In this document: positions 1 to 11,840 of the stretch, in pieces
Layout of the letters: every line of letters starts with the position of its first letter
How positions within the stretch are numbered: the first letter of the stretch is position 1
Origin: Artemia franciscana
Taxonomy: Eukaryota; Arthropoda; Branchiopoda; Anostraca; Artemiidae
Direction of reading: 5' to 3'
DNA length: 64,000 nucleotides
Assembly (NCBI RefSeq): GCF_032884065.1
Contig: NC_088867.1
Coordinates: forward strand, 43,414,241 to 43,478,240
Translations under genes and position numbers: made by a program
The notes under the pieces: generated by a model
Database searches by the model: none
Told to the model about the DNA's origin: nothing
Seen by the model: only the letters and a program-made list of their open reading frames with translations

Positions 1-332
1 AGTGCGCTGAAGGCAATTCCTCTGCATTATTTCCGTGGCGAGCATAGTTTTTGTCCTACATGCTGCTCGTTCTCCGGGAAAGTTCTACAGGTTAATCCTG
101 AAGACACCCCTTTCTCATCTTTCTCAGCCATGTGTATTCAGCCTTTGATACGCTGACCAGAAGGGCTTGTCTACTGATAGGAAATAACACGAGCAACCTG
201 GCAGAATATTTTATGAGCATAGTTGCAAGGCTTATAGGTGGCAAAAACATCATGGTTAGCCAAAGTGCGCGATATACCACCCGTGTTAAAGCAGCAGGAA
301 TTCGATTTACGAAAGGTCACGTGTTAAAGTAA
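1..332 (+). pseudogene. Fragment of a transposon-linked protein, frameshifted
   Basis: Two overlapping frames read like consecutive parts of one protein. Frame 1 (from base 1 to a TGA at 172-174) gives ALKAIPLHYFRGEHSFCP, and frame 3 (132-332) gives SNLAEYFMSIVARLIGGK, then ARYTTRVKAAGIRFTKG. I recall this layout (a 'G-H-C' segment, then 'SNLAE-F-SI--K--GGK', then an R/A-rich stretch) from uncharacterised, multicopy arthropod and cnidarian proteins that often carry a YqaJ-like nuclease domain further on. That domain is not present here. The frame change near 130-175 and the abrupt switch to repeat DNA at about 326 mark it as a broken copy cut off by the window edge. Family assignment is from memory of the pattern only. 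Confidence 0.4.
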
Positions 333-565
333 GGAGCGACATTAAAACTTAAACGAACAGAAATTACTTCGTATATGAAAGGGGCTGCTCCCTCCTCAAC
401 GCCCCGCTCTTTACGCTAAAATTTTTTCTGTTTTAAAAAGTAGAGTTGAGAGAAAGAGTCAAATTTTAGCGTAAAGAGCGGGGCGTTGAGGAGGGAGCAA
501 CCCCTTTCATATACGAAGTAATTTATATTCGTTTCAGGTTTTAATGCTGCTCCTTGCTTTCAGTT
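326..565. repeat. Near-perfect ~110-bp-arm palindrome (family B hairpin)
   Basis: The left arm starts AAGTAAGGAGCGACATTAAA and runs through GAAAGGGGCTGCTCCCTCC and GCTCTTTACGCTAAAATTTT. The right arm is its reverse complement (AAAATTTTAGCGTAAAGAGC ... GGAGGGAGCAACCCCTTTC). About 35 bases in the middle (around CTGTTTTAAAAAGTAGAG) form the loop. The same hairpin recurs at 5783-6025, 51985-52215 and 59200-59476 with its own compensated changes. Confidence 0.85.
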
Positions 566-1735
566 AAAAACATGTCTTTTTTTTTATTTAATTTCTGAAC
601 GTTTTTGAACTAATGCATGTTTTGATTTTGGCTCTCCACAGATGAATAATTAAAACGAAATTTAATATTTATATGGCTTTCTCATAGTTTTAATCGAATC
701 ACTTTGAGAAAAAAGGAGCGGGGGAGGAGGCTTAGTTGCCCTCCAATGTTTTGGTTACTTAAAAAGGCAATTAGAACTTTTAATTTTTTACGAACATTTT
801 TGCTAGTACAAGATATACGTAACTTACGAGTTAGCTTACGTAACGAACTTCTGTATTCTGTTAGTGTTAAATTTTAATGCTGCTCCTTACTTTCAGTTGA
901 AAAAACTGTTTCATATTTATTTTTATATTGTTCTATTTTGAAATAAGGCTGGAAAATCCTGCGCTCCCTTCATGGAAATTTTCTTCCCCCATGACGAATT
1001 CCTCCATGGAAAGTTCCCCAAACATAACCCCCCGTTCTCAACCCCTCCCCCAACCAAAATATCCTCCTGAAAACGTATGTACACTTCCCAATAACCATTA
1101 CTATATAAACACTGATGAAAGTTTGTAACTTGTAGCCCCTTCCACGGGGATTCTAGTGGGGTAAGTCGTCCCCAAAGACACAGTCATAAGGTTTTTTGAC
1201 TATGTTGAATAAAATGGCTATCTCAGAATTTTGAACGGGTGACTGTGGGAAAATAATTAGCGTGGGAGGGGGCCTAGGTGCTCTCCAATTTTTTTAGATC
1301 ACTTAAAAAGGGTACTATATACTTCTTTTTTTTTATATAATTCACTTATATATAACTTCATTTCCGTTGGAATTAGCCCGCTCGCAACATTCTAAGACAA
1401 CTGGTTCGATATGATCACCCCTGAAAAAAAAATCCTTTTTTTTGCAGATAGGAGCTTAAAACTTCCACGGTAGGGTTCCCTGCTATGCTGAATTGGATGG
1501 ATGTAATTTTGGTTTTATTACTTTTAGCGGGTGCTTCCCTCTATTTTCTAAAATAAGGCAATTTTTCTTAGACTCGTAATTTTAGATAGGTAAAACTGAT
1601 ATATTTAAAGTCAGCATTAAAATGCGATTTTGTTCATGTAGCTATTGGTATCAAAAATCCATTTTTTAGAGTTTTGGTTACTATTGAGCCGGGTCGCTCC
1701 TTAGTACAGTTCGTTACCACGAACTGTTTGATAAA
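326..1735 (-). repeat. Family B dispersed repeat, reversed copy
   Basis: Multi-kilobase non-coding repeat seen at least seven times in the window. Here it runs reversed relative to the other copies: it opens with the hairpin module (326-565). It then passes the 'GGCTCTCC' and 'TTACGTAACGAACTTC' modules at about 640-860 and 'GCTGCTCCTTACTTTCAGTT' at about 880-900. It ends at 1690-1733 with the small palindrome CAGTTCGTTACCACGAACTG. No conserved ORF is shared between copies, so it looks non-autonomous. Confidence 0.75.
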
Positions 1736-1739
1736 ATGA

Positions 1740-2640
1740 AATAAATTGGTCATTTTGCTGCGAGCAATTATTTAAATTATTTTTTTCTAAATAGGTCTGC
1801 ATGAAGTAAAAACCCGTAAATATGTCCTTTTTATTTGTAATTTCCACAATTTTATACCTCGTCCTGGCAAATAATGATGACCAGACCACAGGCACACACG
1901 CAGGGGAGGGATTCACCCACCTTAACTTAGTATAATGCTTAATTTTCTCAGCGAAATGTTTAATTTTCCTGGTATTTCTTTCGTAAGAGTTGGACCCCCT
2001 TCCTCCCCCAAAAAAATCTCGAATAATAATTTCTCTAATTTTCTCCTCGAATATTAGTTCTTTTGCAAATAAATATTCCTATTTACTTGCCAAATTACGA
2101 AGAATGACAATGCAATAATCGTAATTTTCAGTGAGAAACCCCTTGAGTTTAATGACGGCAGTGAAATCTGATAACATTGAGTGTTTGTCGATTTGCCGCG
2201 ATTGAAAAAGGACTGAACAGAGAGTATAATTTCTGGACGTTTGCGCGGCCTTAATGGGAAATGTATAGTTCAAGTTCCCTTTTAAAAGTCAAAAGTGATG
2301 GAGGACAACTAGCACCCCTATAAAATCCGGTTTTCCCATAACACATCCGATCGAGATAGTGATACAGCCTTTTGTTCATAATAGTACAAAGAGCACATAA
2401 CCTTGTCTTCAGGGTTGACAAAACCTCCCAGAGCGCGCTTGCAAAGGTTGTAAGTCATGCTCCGGGACACATAAGGTTATTATGGAATGTGTATTAAAAT
2501 GAATTCCGGATCAAATATGGCTTATTTGATCGGAATTAGGAAGTTCTAGTGCCCTTTTTAAGATTCAAAAGTAAACGGAGGGAAACCATTTTAATCACAC
2601 AAGCCTACCAATCCCCAGATCACATCCGATAAAAATTTTT
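1740..2640. other. AT-rich stretch with no recognised gene
   Basis: Frames here are short and lack known motifs. 1740-2100 still has phrases shared with other repeats. I see no gene, RNA or clear repeat boundary. Confidence 0.5.
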
Positions 2641-3062
2641 AGAGAACTATTTTGTTCAACATTGTTGAAACATCTATTAGTTATGTCCTAGGCGATATCG
2701 ACCTTTCCACAGTCCTCGCAACAACTCATTCATTGTTTACATGTATTATATGTTTTAGAGAAAGGTATGTATTTTGGGTTTTACCTTCCAAAAGGACGAA
2801 AAAAGTTCAGGTGAGTCTTTCAGAAAATGTTGAATATAACGTTGAACTAACTCAATACACGTTAGTTGCATGCGGATTGTCAAAAGGGCGCAATTAAGGA
2901 ATGACTGAGTATATTAAACTGGAACTTTCAGAAAATGACAAGGGTGATGTTCAAAAAGGTAATATATGCTTGCTACTACTATAACTACAACTACCACCAT
3001 TACTGCAGGTACTATTAATACTAATACACTACTCCATTTAGAATATTGAGGGAAAATTTGAA

Positions 3063-3125
<63 letters not shown>

Positions 3126-3720
3126 CATGTACATTGTCAAAAGAGCGTATCATAAGAACTGATTTTGGTTATTAAGTTAGAACTTTCAGAGAATGCTTAA
3201 AGGGGACGATCATCTAACCAAATTAACTATCACTGCTAAATTTACTACTACTGCTACTATTACTTAAACTACTGCTTCTATTTCAACTTAAAAAGCATAG
3301 AACATTTCAAGAAGTATTTGAACATACACCTTATCAAAAGGACATATCGGCTACGTCTTAGTAATGGCTAATTGTAACATGTTGAAACTTTAAGGATTTG
3401 ATGAGAAGGATGTTCAACTGACCAAAAGGAAATACGTTAATATTAGTGCTTCTAGTAGAACTACTGCTATTACTGTTAATACTACTACTAGTAATACCAA
3501 TACAACTTCTGAGGCTACCATCATAACAATGTCTAATGGTATGAAGATGAAAGTTTGCCAACATTCTGAGGGGGAGAGGAAGTTTGAATCACTAAACGCC
3601 ATCTAAATGCAGGTTGTCAAAAGGACGAAACAAGAATATCTTAGGAACAGTTTGGTGGGTGAAGTTGCTACTTATTGCAATTTTTGACCAATATGAGTTT
3701 CATTTTTATATTGATGGTGA
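2640..3720 (+). repeat. Family C degenerate tandem repeat
   Basis: Units of roughly 230-290 bases each contain 'TTGTCAAAAGG(A/G)CG', an 'AACTTTCAGA(G/A)AATG' segment, and a run of CTACTACTACT-like triplets. Units are visible around 2790-2960, 3125-3250, 3335-3480 and 3610. The same phrases occur reversed at 62500-63430. The 81-residue frame at 2652-2897 crosses unit boundaries and is not a convincing protein. Confidence 0.6.
3064..3121. repeat. Poly(A) tract, about 57 bases
   Basis: Uninterrupted A run inside a family C unit. It creates a spurious poly-Phe frame on the other strand. The tract may be an old retrotransposition tail or slippage expansion. Confidence 0.95.
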
Positions 3721-4383
3721 TTTATAGTACTTTTAGGCTTGAGAGATTATTTGGATATATTTCTTGTCATTTTTGGCTTATTGGATCTCTTTACTTTTCT
3801 TTGAAAAACTTGTTTTGTGAAAAAAGTTTTATAAATTAATTTCGCAAAATCACAAGAACTTTAAACTCTATACAAAATAATAACATTTCTAAAGTCTCCG
3901 TCACAGCTTACAGTATAATATATGGTACTTATCTGCTTTGTTGTGTTACTGTACTGGAAATTAAAAAAAATATATAAACTATATGGCAACTCATGAAGAG
4001 CAATTTTTTGCTAATTGTGTTGGAAATTACATGTTTTTCTAGTTATAAATAGTTATTATTACCACTCTGACTTCTCTTGTTAAGCCACTAAGTGTGTCAT
4101 GTGGGGACTATTTTTCCCAAAAACTATGCCTCCCTCCGTAAAAATTTTGCTGGTTCACTTCTCCCTTTCTTCTGGTAGCCTTAAAGTAAATTTTTTTATT
4201 TTACTTATTTTTTTTATGAAAATAAGTAAGAGTTTATAAGTAAGAGTCTATTCAAAAATCAGAAATGCAAAGACAGGAATTTTCAGACACTGATACTACT
4301 GCCAGCTCACAAGTGGTGTACTAGAGTCTTAAATAGGTGGATAAGGTTTTAACCAAAGTTGGAGAGAGATGAGCCAGATTCTT
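3721..4383. other. Non-coding, partly repeated
   Basis: 3760-3835 (TTTACTTTTCTTTGAAAAACTT) matches the right end of the long-armed MITE at 62140-62190. The rest is AT-rich with no recognised gene. Confidence 0.5.
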
Positions 4384-6040
4384 TTCAAACAGTTCGTGGT
4401 AACGAACGTGGTAAGGAGCGACCCGGCTCAATAGTACCCGAACTCTAAAAAAGGAATTTTGATACCAATAGGTACAACAACAGAATCACATTTTAATGCT
4501 GATTTTAAATGTATAAGTTTCATCAAGAACAATTATACCCATCAAAAGTTACGAGCCTGAGAAAATTTGCCTAATTTTAGAAAACAGTGGGAAACACCCC
4601 CTAAAAGTTATACAATCTTAACAAAAATCACACCATCAGATTCAGCGTATCAGAGAACCATCTTGTAGAAGTTTCAAGCTCCTATCTACAAAAATGTGGA
4701 ATTTCGTATATTTTACCAGAAGACAGATCACGGATGTGTGTTAATTTGTTTTTTCCCCAGGGGTGATCGTATCTACTGAGTGGTCCTAGAATGTCACGAG
4801 AGGGCTCATTCTAACGGAAATTAAAAGTTCTACTGCCCTTTTTAAGTGACCAAAAAATTGGTGGGCACCTAGACCCCCTCCCACGCTCATTTTTTTTCGA
4901 AAGTCACCGGATCAAAATTCTGAGATAGCCATTTTATTCACCATAGTCGAAAAACCTAATAACTTAGTCGTCTTTAAGGACGACTAACTCCCCCGCAGTC
5001 CCCGTGGGAGGAGCTGCAAGTTACAAACTTTGACCTGTGTTTACATATAGTAATGGTTACTGGGAAGTGTAAAGACGTTTTCAGGGGGATTTTTTGTTTA
5101 GGGGGAGATTTGAGGTGGGGGGTTACGTGGGAGGATATTTCCATGGAGAAACTTGACATAGGGGAAGAGAAATTCAATGAAGGGGGCGCAGGATTTTCAA
5201 GCATTATTTGAAGAAACAATGAAAAAATAAATATGAAAAGTTTTTTTTATTGAAAGTAAGTAACAGCATTAAAACTTAAAACATACAAAAATTATTACGC
5301 ATATGAGGGGTGTACCTTCTCGTTATACCTCACTCTTTAAGCTAAAGTCTTTTTAGTAATTTCAACTATTTTTTCTATGGCCTTTGTGATTCAGAGCTCA
5401 ATCTTAAGGAATTGGGACAAAATTTAAGCTTTAGGGTAAAGAGAAAGGTATCGACGAAGGTTGAACCCCCTCATACATGCGACAAAAACATACGAATATA
5501 GAAGTTCGTTACGTAAATTCATTCGTAAGTTACGTATATTTTTTACCAATGAAGACGTTTGTAAAAAATTAAAAGTCCAAGTTGCTTTTTTTAAGTAATC
5601 AAAACATTTGAGGGCAACTAGGCCTCCTCCCTTGCTCCCTTTTTCTCAAAACCTTCCAATTAATTACAATTAATTAAAATGCAAATTTTGTTTTAATTAT
5701 TTATGTGCGGAGAGCCAAGATCAAAACATGCATTAATTTAATAACGACCAGAAATTAAATAAAAAAAACAATTTTTTTAAATGAAAGTAAGGAGCAACAT
5801 TAAAACTTAAAACGAACAAAAATTACTTCGTATATGAAAGGGGCTTTTCCTCCTCAACGCCCCGCTCTTTACGCTAAAGTTTCTTACTGTTTTAAAAATA
5901 GTGTTAAGAGAAAGAGTCAAACTTTAGCGTAAAGAGCGAGGCGTTGAGGAGGAAAAGCCCATTTCATATACGAAGTAATTTCTGTTCGTTTTAAGTTTTA
6001 ATGCTGCTCATTACTTTCATTTAAAAAAACTTGTTTTTTT
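4384..6040 (+). repeat. Family B dispersed repeat, near full length
   Basis: Starts with AACAGTTCGTGGTAACGAAC at about 4387. It continues through the CCCAGGGGTGATCG (about 4755) and GGTTACTGGGAAGTGT (about 5053) modules and the TTCGTTACGTAA module (about 5500). It ends with the hairpin at 5783-6025. This is the best copy here for drawing a consensus. No transposase frame is visible. Confidence 0.8.
5783..6025. repeat. Family B palindrome, about 110-bp arms
   Basis: Arms run GTAAGGAGCAACATTAAAAC...GCTCTTTACGCTAAAG and the reverse complement CTTTAGCGTAAAGAGC...GTTTTAATGCTGCTC. The loop is around 5880-5920. Confidence 0.85.
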
Positions 6041-6604
6041 TTATTTAGTTATAATTAGAGACGTATGCGGTGGGAATTTATTGAGATTCAGAGGCATGTT
6101 GGTAGAAATATTTCAAAGGCACAAAAATTTTTTTAACAAAAAAGAGAAAACCAATCAAAGAGAATTCAAACATAAAAATAATAGGTGATGACAAGGGGAA
6201 ACTTATTGCTACTACTTGTGGTAACACGTTAGCCGTTGATAACTCATCTCACTATCTTCAGGATATTAGCATTCAACGGAAGGTAAAAAGTCGAAAAGCA
6301 AGCTCTTCTACCAATATCATAACCTTGGCTTTAGTTATCCGAAATAAATTTTTAGTGAAACACTTTTAGCTGATTCATGTTTTATTTCTGAAACTGAAAG
6401 CAAAGTTTCTAACAAAATTAGTAACATCAGCTATATTTGAAACATTGTTATGAAGGTCCTACGATCAATGACACAAGCTCCGAGCGCCTTTAGCTGTTTC
6501 GGTGCTCTAAATTTGGTTTATTTGTGCTGTAAGATATCTATTTTCGTGTTTCTGACTTTATACCCTAAATTTATGTTTAAGCCAAACACTGTTCACTGAT
6601 TCAT
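6041..6604. other. Unclassified non-coding sequence
   Basis: Between two family B copies. No frame with recognisable protein and no internal repeat seen. Confidence 0.45.
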
Positions 6605-6845
6605 TTTTTTCAAACAGTTCGTGGTAACGAACTGTAATAAGGAGCGACCCAGCTCAATAGTAACCGAAACCCTAAAAATCGGTCTTTACGTTAAAGTTTG
6701 ACTCTTGTTCACAACTCTACTGTTTAAAACAGCGAAATACTTTAGCGTAAAGAGTGAGGCATTGAGGAGGGGTCAACCCTTTTGATATGCGGAATAATAT
6801 CAGTTCGTTTTAAGTTTTAATGTCACTCCTTACTTGCAGTTAAAA
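6605..6845 (+). repeat. Short family B copy with internal deletion
   Basis: Begins CAAACAGTTCGTGGTAACG at about 6613. It then jumps directly into a partial hairpin (GTCTTTACGTTAAAGTTTGAC / TTTAGCGTAAAGAGTG) and ends CACTCCTTACTTGCAGTTAAA, where the family A element begins. Confidence 0.7.
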
Positions 6846-9800
6846 ACAAGAGCTAAGAGCTCATATGGCACTTGTGATGAGGCAAGAAGAACTAAGAGCC
6901 AAGAGATCATATAGTATGAGCTCTAGCAAAATTCTATGAATCAATAGATTGATTTAAAAGGAAAATAAGAGGCTTAATACCGGTCAGGATTTGAAATAAG
7001 AGCTCTGAGACATAAATTCCTTCTAAATATCAAAATTCATAAAGATCCGATCACCCACTCGTAAGTTATAAATACCTAATTTTTCCTCTCTCTTTAGCCC
7101 CCCAGCTGGTCGAATCTTGGAAAACGACTTTATGAAGTCAATTTGTGCTGCTCCCTGACACGCCCACCAGTTGTCATCGTCGTAGCACGTCCAGAAGCAC
7201 CAAACTCGCCAAATCAATGAACCCCTCCCCCCAACTCCCCCAAAGAGAGCGAGTCCAGTACGGTTCCGTCAATCACGTATCAAGGACATTTGCTTATTCT
7301 ATCCACCAAGCTTCACCGCGATTCCTCCACTCCAAGTGTTTTCCAATATTTCCCCCTCCAACTCCCCCCAATGTCAAAAGATCTGGTCGGTATTTGAAAT
7401 AAGAGCTCTGAGACATGAATTCCTTCTAAATATCAAATTTCATTAAGATCCGATCACCTATTCATAAAATAAAAATACCCCAATTTTCACGTTTTCCAAG
7501 AATTCCGGTTTCTTCCTCCAACTCTCCCAATGTCATAGGATCTGGTCGGAATTTAAAATTAGAGCTTTAAAGCCCAAGACCCTTCTAAAAATAAATTTCA
7601 TTAAGATCTGGTCACCCTTTCGTAAGTTAAAAATACCTCAATTTTCAAAATTACCCCCCCCCCTAACTCCACCAAAGAGAGCAGATCTGGTCCGACTATG
7701 TCAGTCACGTGTCTTAGACGGGTTTTTATTCTTCCAATCCAGTTTCATCCTGATCTCACCGCTTTAAGTATTTTCTAAGATTTCCGGTTCCTTTCAACTG
7801 CCCCCCCCCCAATTACGCTGGATCCGGTTGAGATTTAAAATAAGAGATCTGAGTCACGAGGTCCTTCTAAATATGAAGTTTTATGAAGATCCGATCACTC
7901 CTTCGTAAGTTAAAAATACTTATTTTTTTCTAATTTTTCAGATTTGACTCCCCCCCCCACAAATAGAGCGGATCCGTTCCAATTATGTAAATCACGTATC
8001 TAAGACTTCTGCTTATGTTTCCCACCATGTTTCATCCCGATCCCTCCAATCTAAGCGTTTTCCATGATTTTAGGTTCCCCCACCCCAAACTTCCCCCAAC
8101 GTCACCCAGATCCAGTCAGGATTTAAAATAAGAGCTTTGAGACACGATATCCTTGTAAATATCAAATTTCATTGAGATCCGATAAACTGTTCGTAAGTTA
8201 AAAATACCTCATTTTTTCTAATTTTCAGAATTAACCCCCAAGTTTTCCAAGTTTTAGGTTTCCCCCTACCAACTCCTCCCAACAATGTTACCATATCTGG
8301 TCGGGATTTAAAATAAGAGCTCTGAGACACGATATCCTTCTAAATATCAAATTCCCTTGAGATCCGATCACCCGTTCGTAAATTAAAAATATCTCATTTT
8401 CTCTAATTCTTCAGAATTAACCCCCCCCCCAACTACCCCAAAGAGAGCGGATCCGTTCCGGTTATTTCAATCATGTATCTAGGACTAGTGTTTATTTTTC
8501 CCACCAAGTTTCATCCCGATCCCTCCGCTCTAAGTGTTTTCCAAGATTTTAGGTTTTCCCCTCCCACCCCCCCCCCCAATGTCACCAGATCCGGTTGGGA
8601 TTTAAAATAAGAGCTCTGAGACACGATATCCTTCTAAATATCAAATTTCATTGAGATCCGGTCACCCGTTCGTAAGTTAAAAATACCTCATTTTTTTTCT
8701 ATTTTTTCCGAATTAACGGGCCCCCACTCCCCCCCCCCCAGATGGTCAAATTGGGATAATGACTATTTCTAATTTAATCTGGTCTGGTCCCTGATACGCT
8801 TGCCAAATTTCATCGTCCTAGCTTACCTGGAAGTGCCTAAAGTAGCAAAACCAGGACCGACAGAATTTGCGACTCATTTTTTCTAATTTTTCAGAATTAA
8901 CCCTCCCCCAACTAACCCAAAGAGATCGGATCCTTTCCGGTTATGTCAATTATGTATCTAGGACTTGTGCTTATTTTTCCCACCAAGTTTCATCCCGATC
9001 CCTCCACTCTAAGTGTTTTCCAAGTTTTAGGTTTCCCCCTCCCACCTCCCCCCCAAATGTCACCAGATCCAGTCGGGATTTAAAATAACAGCTCTGAGAC
9101 ATGATATCCTTCCAAAAATCAAATTTTATTAAGATCTAATCAGCCGTTCGTAAGTTAAAAATACTTCAATTTTTCTGTTTTTTTTCCAAATTAACGGGCC
9201 CCCACTCCCCCCCAGATTGTCAAATCAGGAAAACGACTATTTCTAATTTAATCTGGTCTGGTCTCTGATACGCCTGCCAAATTCCAACGTCCTAGCTTAC
9301 CTGGAAGTCCCTAAAGTAGCAAAACCGGGACCGACAGACCGACAGAATTTGCGACTGCTATATGTCACTTGGTTAATACCAAGTGCCATAAAAACTTGTT
9401 TTTATGGCACTTGGTATTAACCAAGTGACATATAGCAGTCGCCAATTCTGTCGGTCTGTCTGTCGGTCTGTCGGTCACGGTTTTGCTACTTTAGGCACTT
9501 CCAGGTAAGCTAGGACGATGAAATTTGGCAAGCGTATCAGGGACCGGACCAGATTAAATTAGAAATAGTCGTTTTCCCGATTTGACCATCTGGGGGGGAG
9601 TGGGGGCCCGGTTAACTCGCAAAAAATAGAAAAAACGAAGTATTTTTAACTTATCAGCGGGTATTTGGATCTTAATGAAATTTGATGTTTGGAATGATAT
9701 TGTGTCTTAGAGCTCTTATTTTAAATCCCGACCAGATCTGATGACAATGGGGGGAGTTGGAGGGGGAAAACCTAAAGTCCCGGTTTTGTTACTTTAGGCA

Positions 9801-11432
9801 CTTCCAGGTAAGCTAGGACGATGAAATTTGGCAAGCGTATCAGGGACCGGACCAGATTAAATTAGAAATAGTCGTTTTCCCGATTTGACCATCTGGGGGG
9901 GGGAGTAGGGGCCGGTTAATTCGGAAAAATAGAAAAAATGAAGTATTTTTAACTTATGAGCGGGTGATTGGATCTTAATGAAATTTGATGTTTGGAATGA
10001 TATTGTGTCTCAGAGCTCTTATTTTAAATCCCGACTGGGTCTGATGACATTGGGGGGAGTTGGAGGGGGGAAACCTAAAATCTTGGAAAACACTTAGAGT
10101 AGAGGGATCGGGATGAAACTTGATGGGAAAAATAAGCGCAAGTCCTAGATACATGATTGACATGATCGGAACTTATTTGCTCTCTTTGGGGTAGTTGGGG
10201 GGGGAGTAAGTCTTAAAAATTAGAAAAATGAGGTATTTTCAACTTACGAACGGGTGATCGGATCTCAATGAAATTTGATGTTTAGAAGGATATCGTGTCT
10301 TAGAGCTCATATTTTAAATCCCGACCGGATCTGGTGATGGGGGCGGGGAGTTGGGAGGGGGAAACCTAAAACTTGGAAAACACTTAGAGTGGAGGGATCG
10401 GGATAAAACATGGTGGGAAAAATAAACACGAGTCCTAGATAGATGATTGACATAAACGGAACGGATCCGCTCTCTTTTGGGTAGTTGGGGGGGGGGGGGG
10501 GTAATTCTGAAAAATTAGAAAAAATGAGGTATTTTTAACTTACGAACGGGTGATTGGATCTCCATGAAATTTGATTTTTAGAAGGATATAGTGGCTCAAA
10601 GCTCTTATTTTAAATCCTGACCGGATCTGGTGACATTGGGGGAAGTTTGGGGTGGGGAGACCTAAAATGATGGGAAACGCTTAGATTGGAGGGATTGGGA
10701 TGAAACTTTGTTGGAAAAATAAGCAAAAGTCTTGCATACGTAATTTACATAATTGGAACGGATCCACTCAATTTCGGGGGGGGGGGGGATAATTCTGAAA
10801 AATAAGAAAAATAACGTATTTTTAACTTACGAAGGAGTGATCGGATCTTCATGAAACTTCATATTTAGAAGGACCTCGTAACTCCGATATCTTATTTTAA
10901 ATCTCAACCGGATCAAACGTAATTGGGGGGGGGGCAGTTGGGGGGACCGGAAATCTTAGAAAATACTTAAAGCGGTGAGATCAGGATGAAACTGGATGGG
11001 AAGAATAGAAACCTGTCTGAGATACGTGACTGACATAACTGGACCGGATCTGCTCTGTTTGGTGGAATTGGGAGGGGGGAGGTAATTTTGAAAATTGAGG
11101 TATTTGTAACTTACGAAAGGGTGACCAGATCTTAATGAAATTTGATATTTAGAAGGATCTTGTGCTATAAAGTTCTAATTTCAAATTCCGACCAGATCCT
11201 GTGACATTCGGGGGAGTTGGAAGGGCGGATCCGCTCTCTTTGGGGGAGTGGGGGCGAGGGTTAATTCTGAAAGATTATAAAAATGAGGTATTTCATTAGG
11301 TTCTTTAGGATTCTTTAGGTTCTGACCTTCTCACAAGTACCAAATGAGCTCTTGGCTCTTCCAACCTCGTACCATATGAGCTCTCGGCTCTTCCGACCTC
11401 GTCACAAGTGCCATATGAGCTCTTAGCTCTTG
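6846..11432. repeat. Giant inverted repeat of family A (4.6 kb)
   Basis: The left arm (6846-9395) and right arm (9398-11432) are reverse-complement copies of one repeat joined tail to tail. The axis is GCCATAAAAAC-TT-GTTTTTATGGC at 9385-9408. Both outer ends read as AAGAGCTAAGAGCTCATATG and its complement (GTGCCATATGAGCTCTTAGC at 11409-11428). Inside each arm, diverged units of about 160-290 bases repeat AGAGCTCTGAGACACGA, GATCCG(A/G)TCACCCGTTCGTAA, AAGAGAGCGGATCCG and CACCAAGTTTCATCCCGATC. Runs of 8-15 C (left arm) or G (right arm) separate them. The right arm is about 500 bases shorter. No protein frame is shared by the units. Confidence 0.85.
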
Positions 11433-11840
11433 TTTATTATTTAATATCAAACAGGAATCTAAGTTTCCAATGAAAATAATAACACCGGATATGTTTCGTC
11501 GCTGTTACGCCTGAAGGTCTTAACTGAAATTTTTACACTTCTGAGATATTCGACTAAAAATGTTTGCTCAGCTGTTCGAAAGGGAGAATTAGCAGGGAAA
11601 TGTATGTTCAGTCAAACTTTGAGCATGTAAAATATGGGGTTTCCGCTGGTTAACAGAGGTTTTTGCTAAGTTAAACCGATTGGCCTACAAGGCAAATATG
11701 ACATCTACTTGTAACAGAAATTTTAGCCTGATTTCAGATAAGAGTTTTAATACAAACATATAAAGTGCAACAGGATTCAAGTTTTTTCTTTTGTTATTCA
11801 GCTAACAGAATAAAAGGTTCTCAAATTAGAACGGATACAC
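11433..11840. other. Unclassified, AT-rich
   Basis: Contains CGTCGCTGTTACGCCTGAAGG at about 11498. This reappears reversed near 14190-14215 and 14350-14380 (CCTTTAGACGTAACAGCGACG), so it is probably a dispersed repeat. No gene seen. Confidence 0.4.

Noticed and set aside
2914..3153. Poly-Phe frame
   Set aside because: Reverse translation of a poly(A) tract.
7023..10163. Ser/Pro-rich frames of 60-86 residues in family A
   Set aside because: They cross repeat units and C-tracts, and frames are not shared between units.
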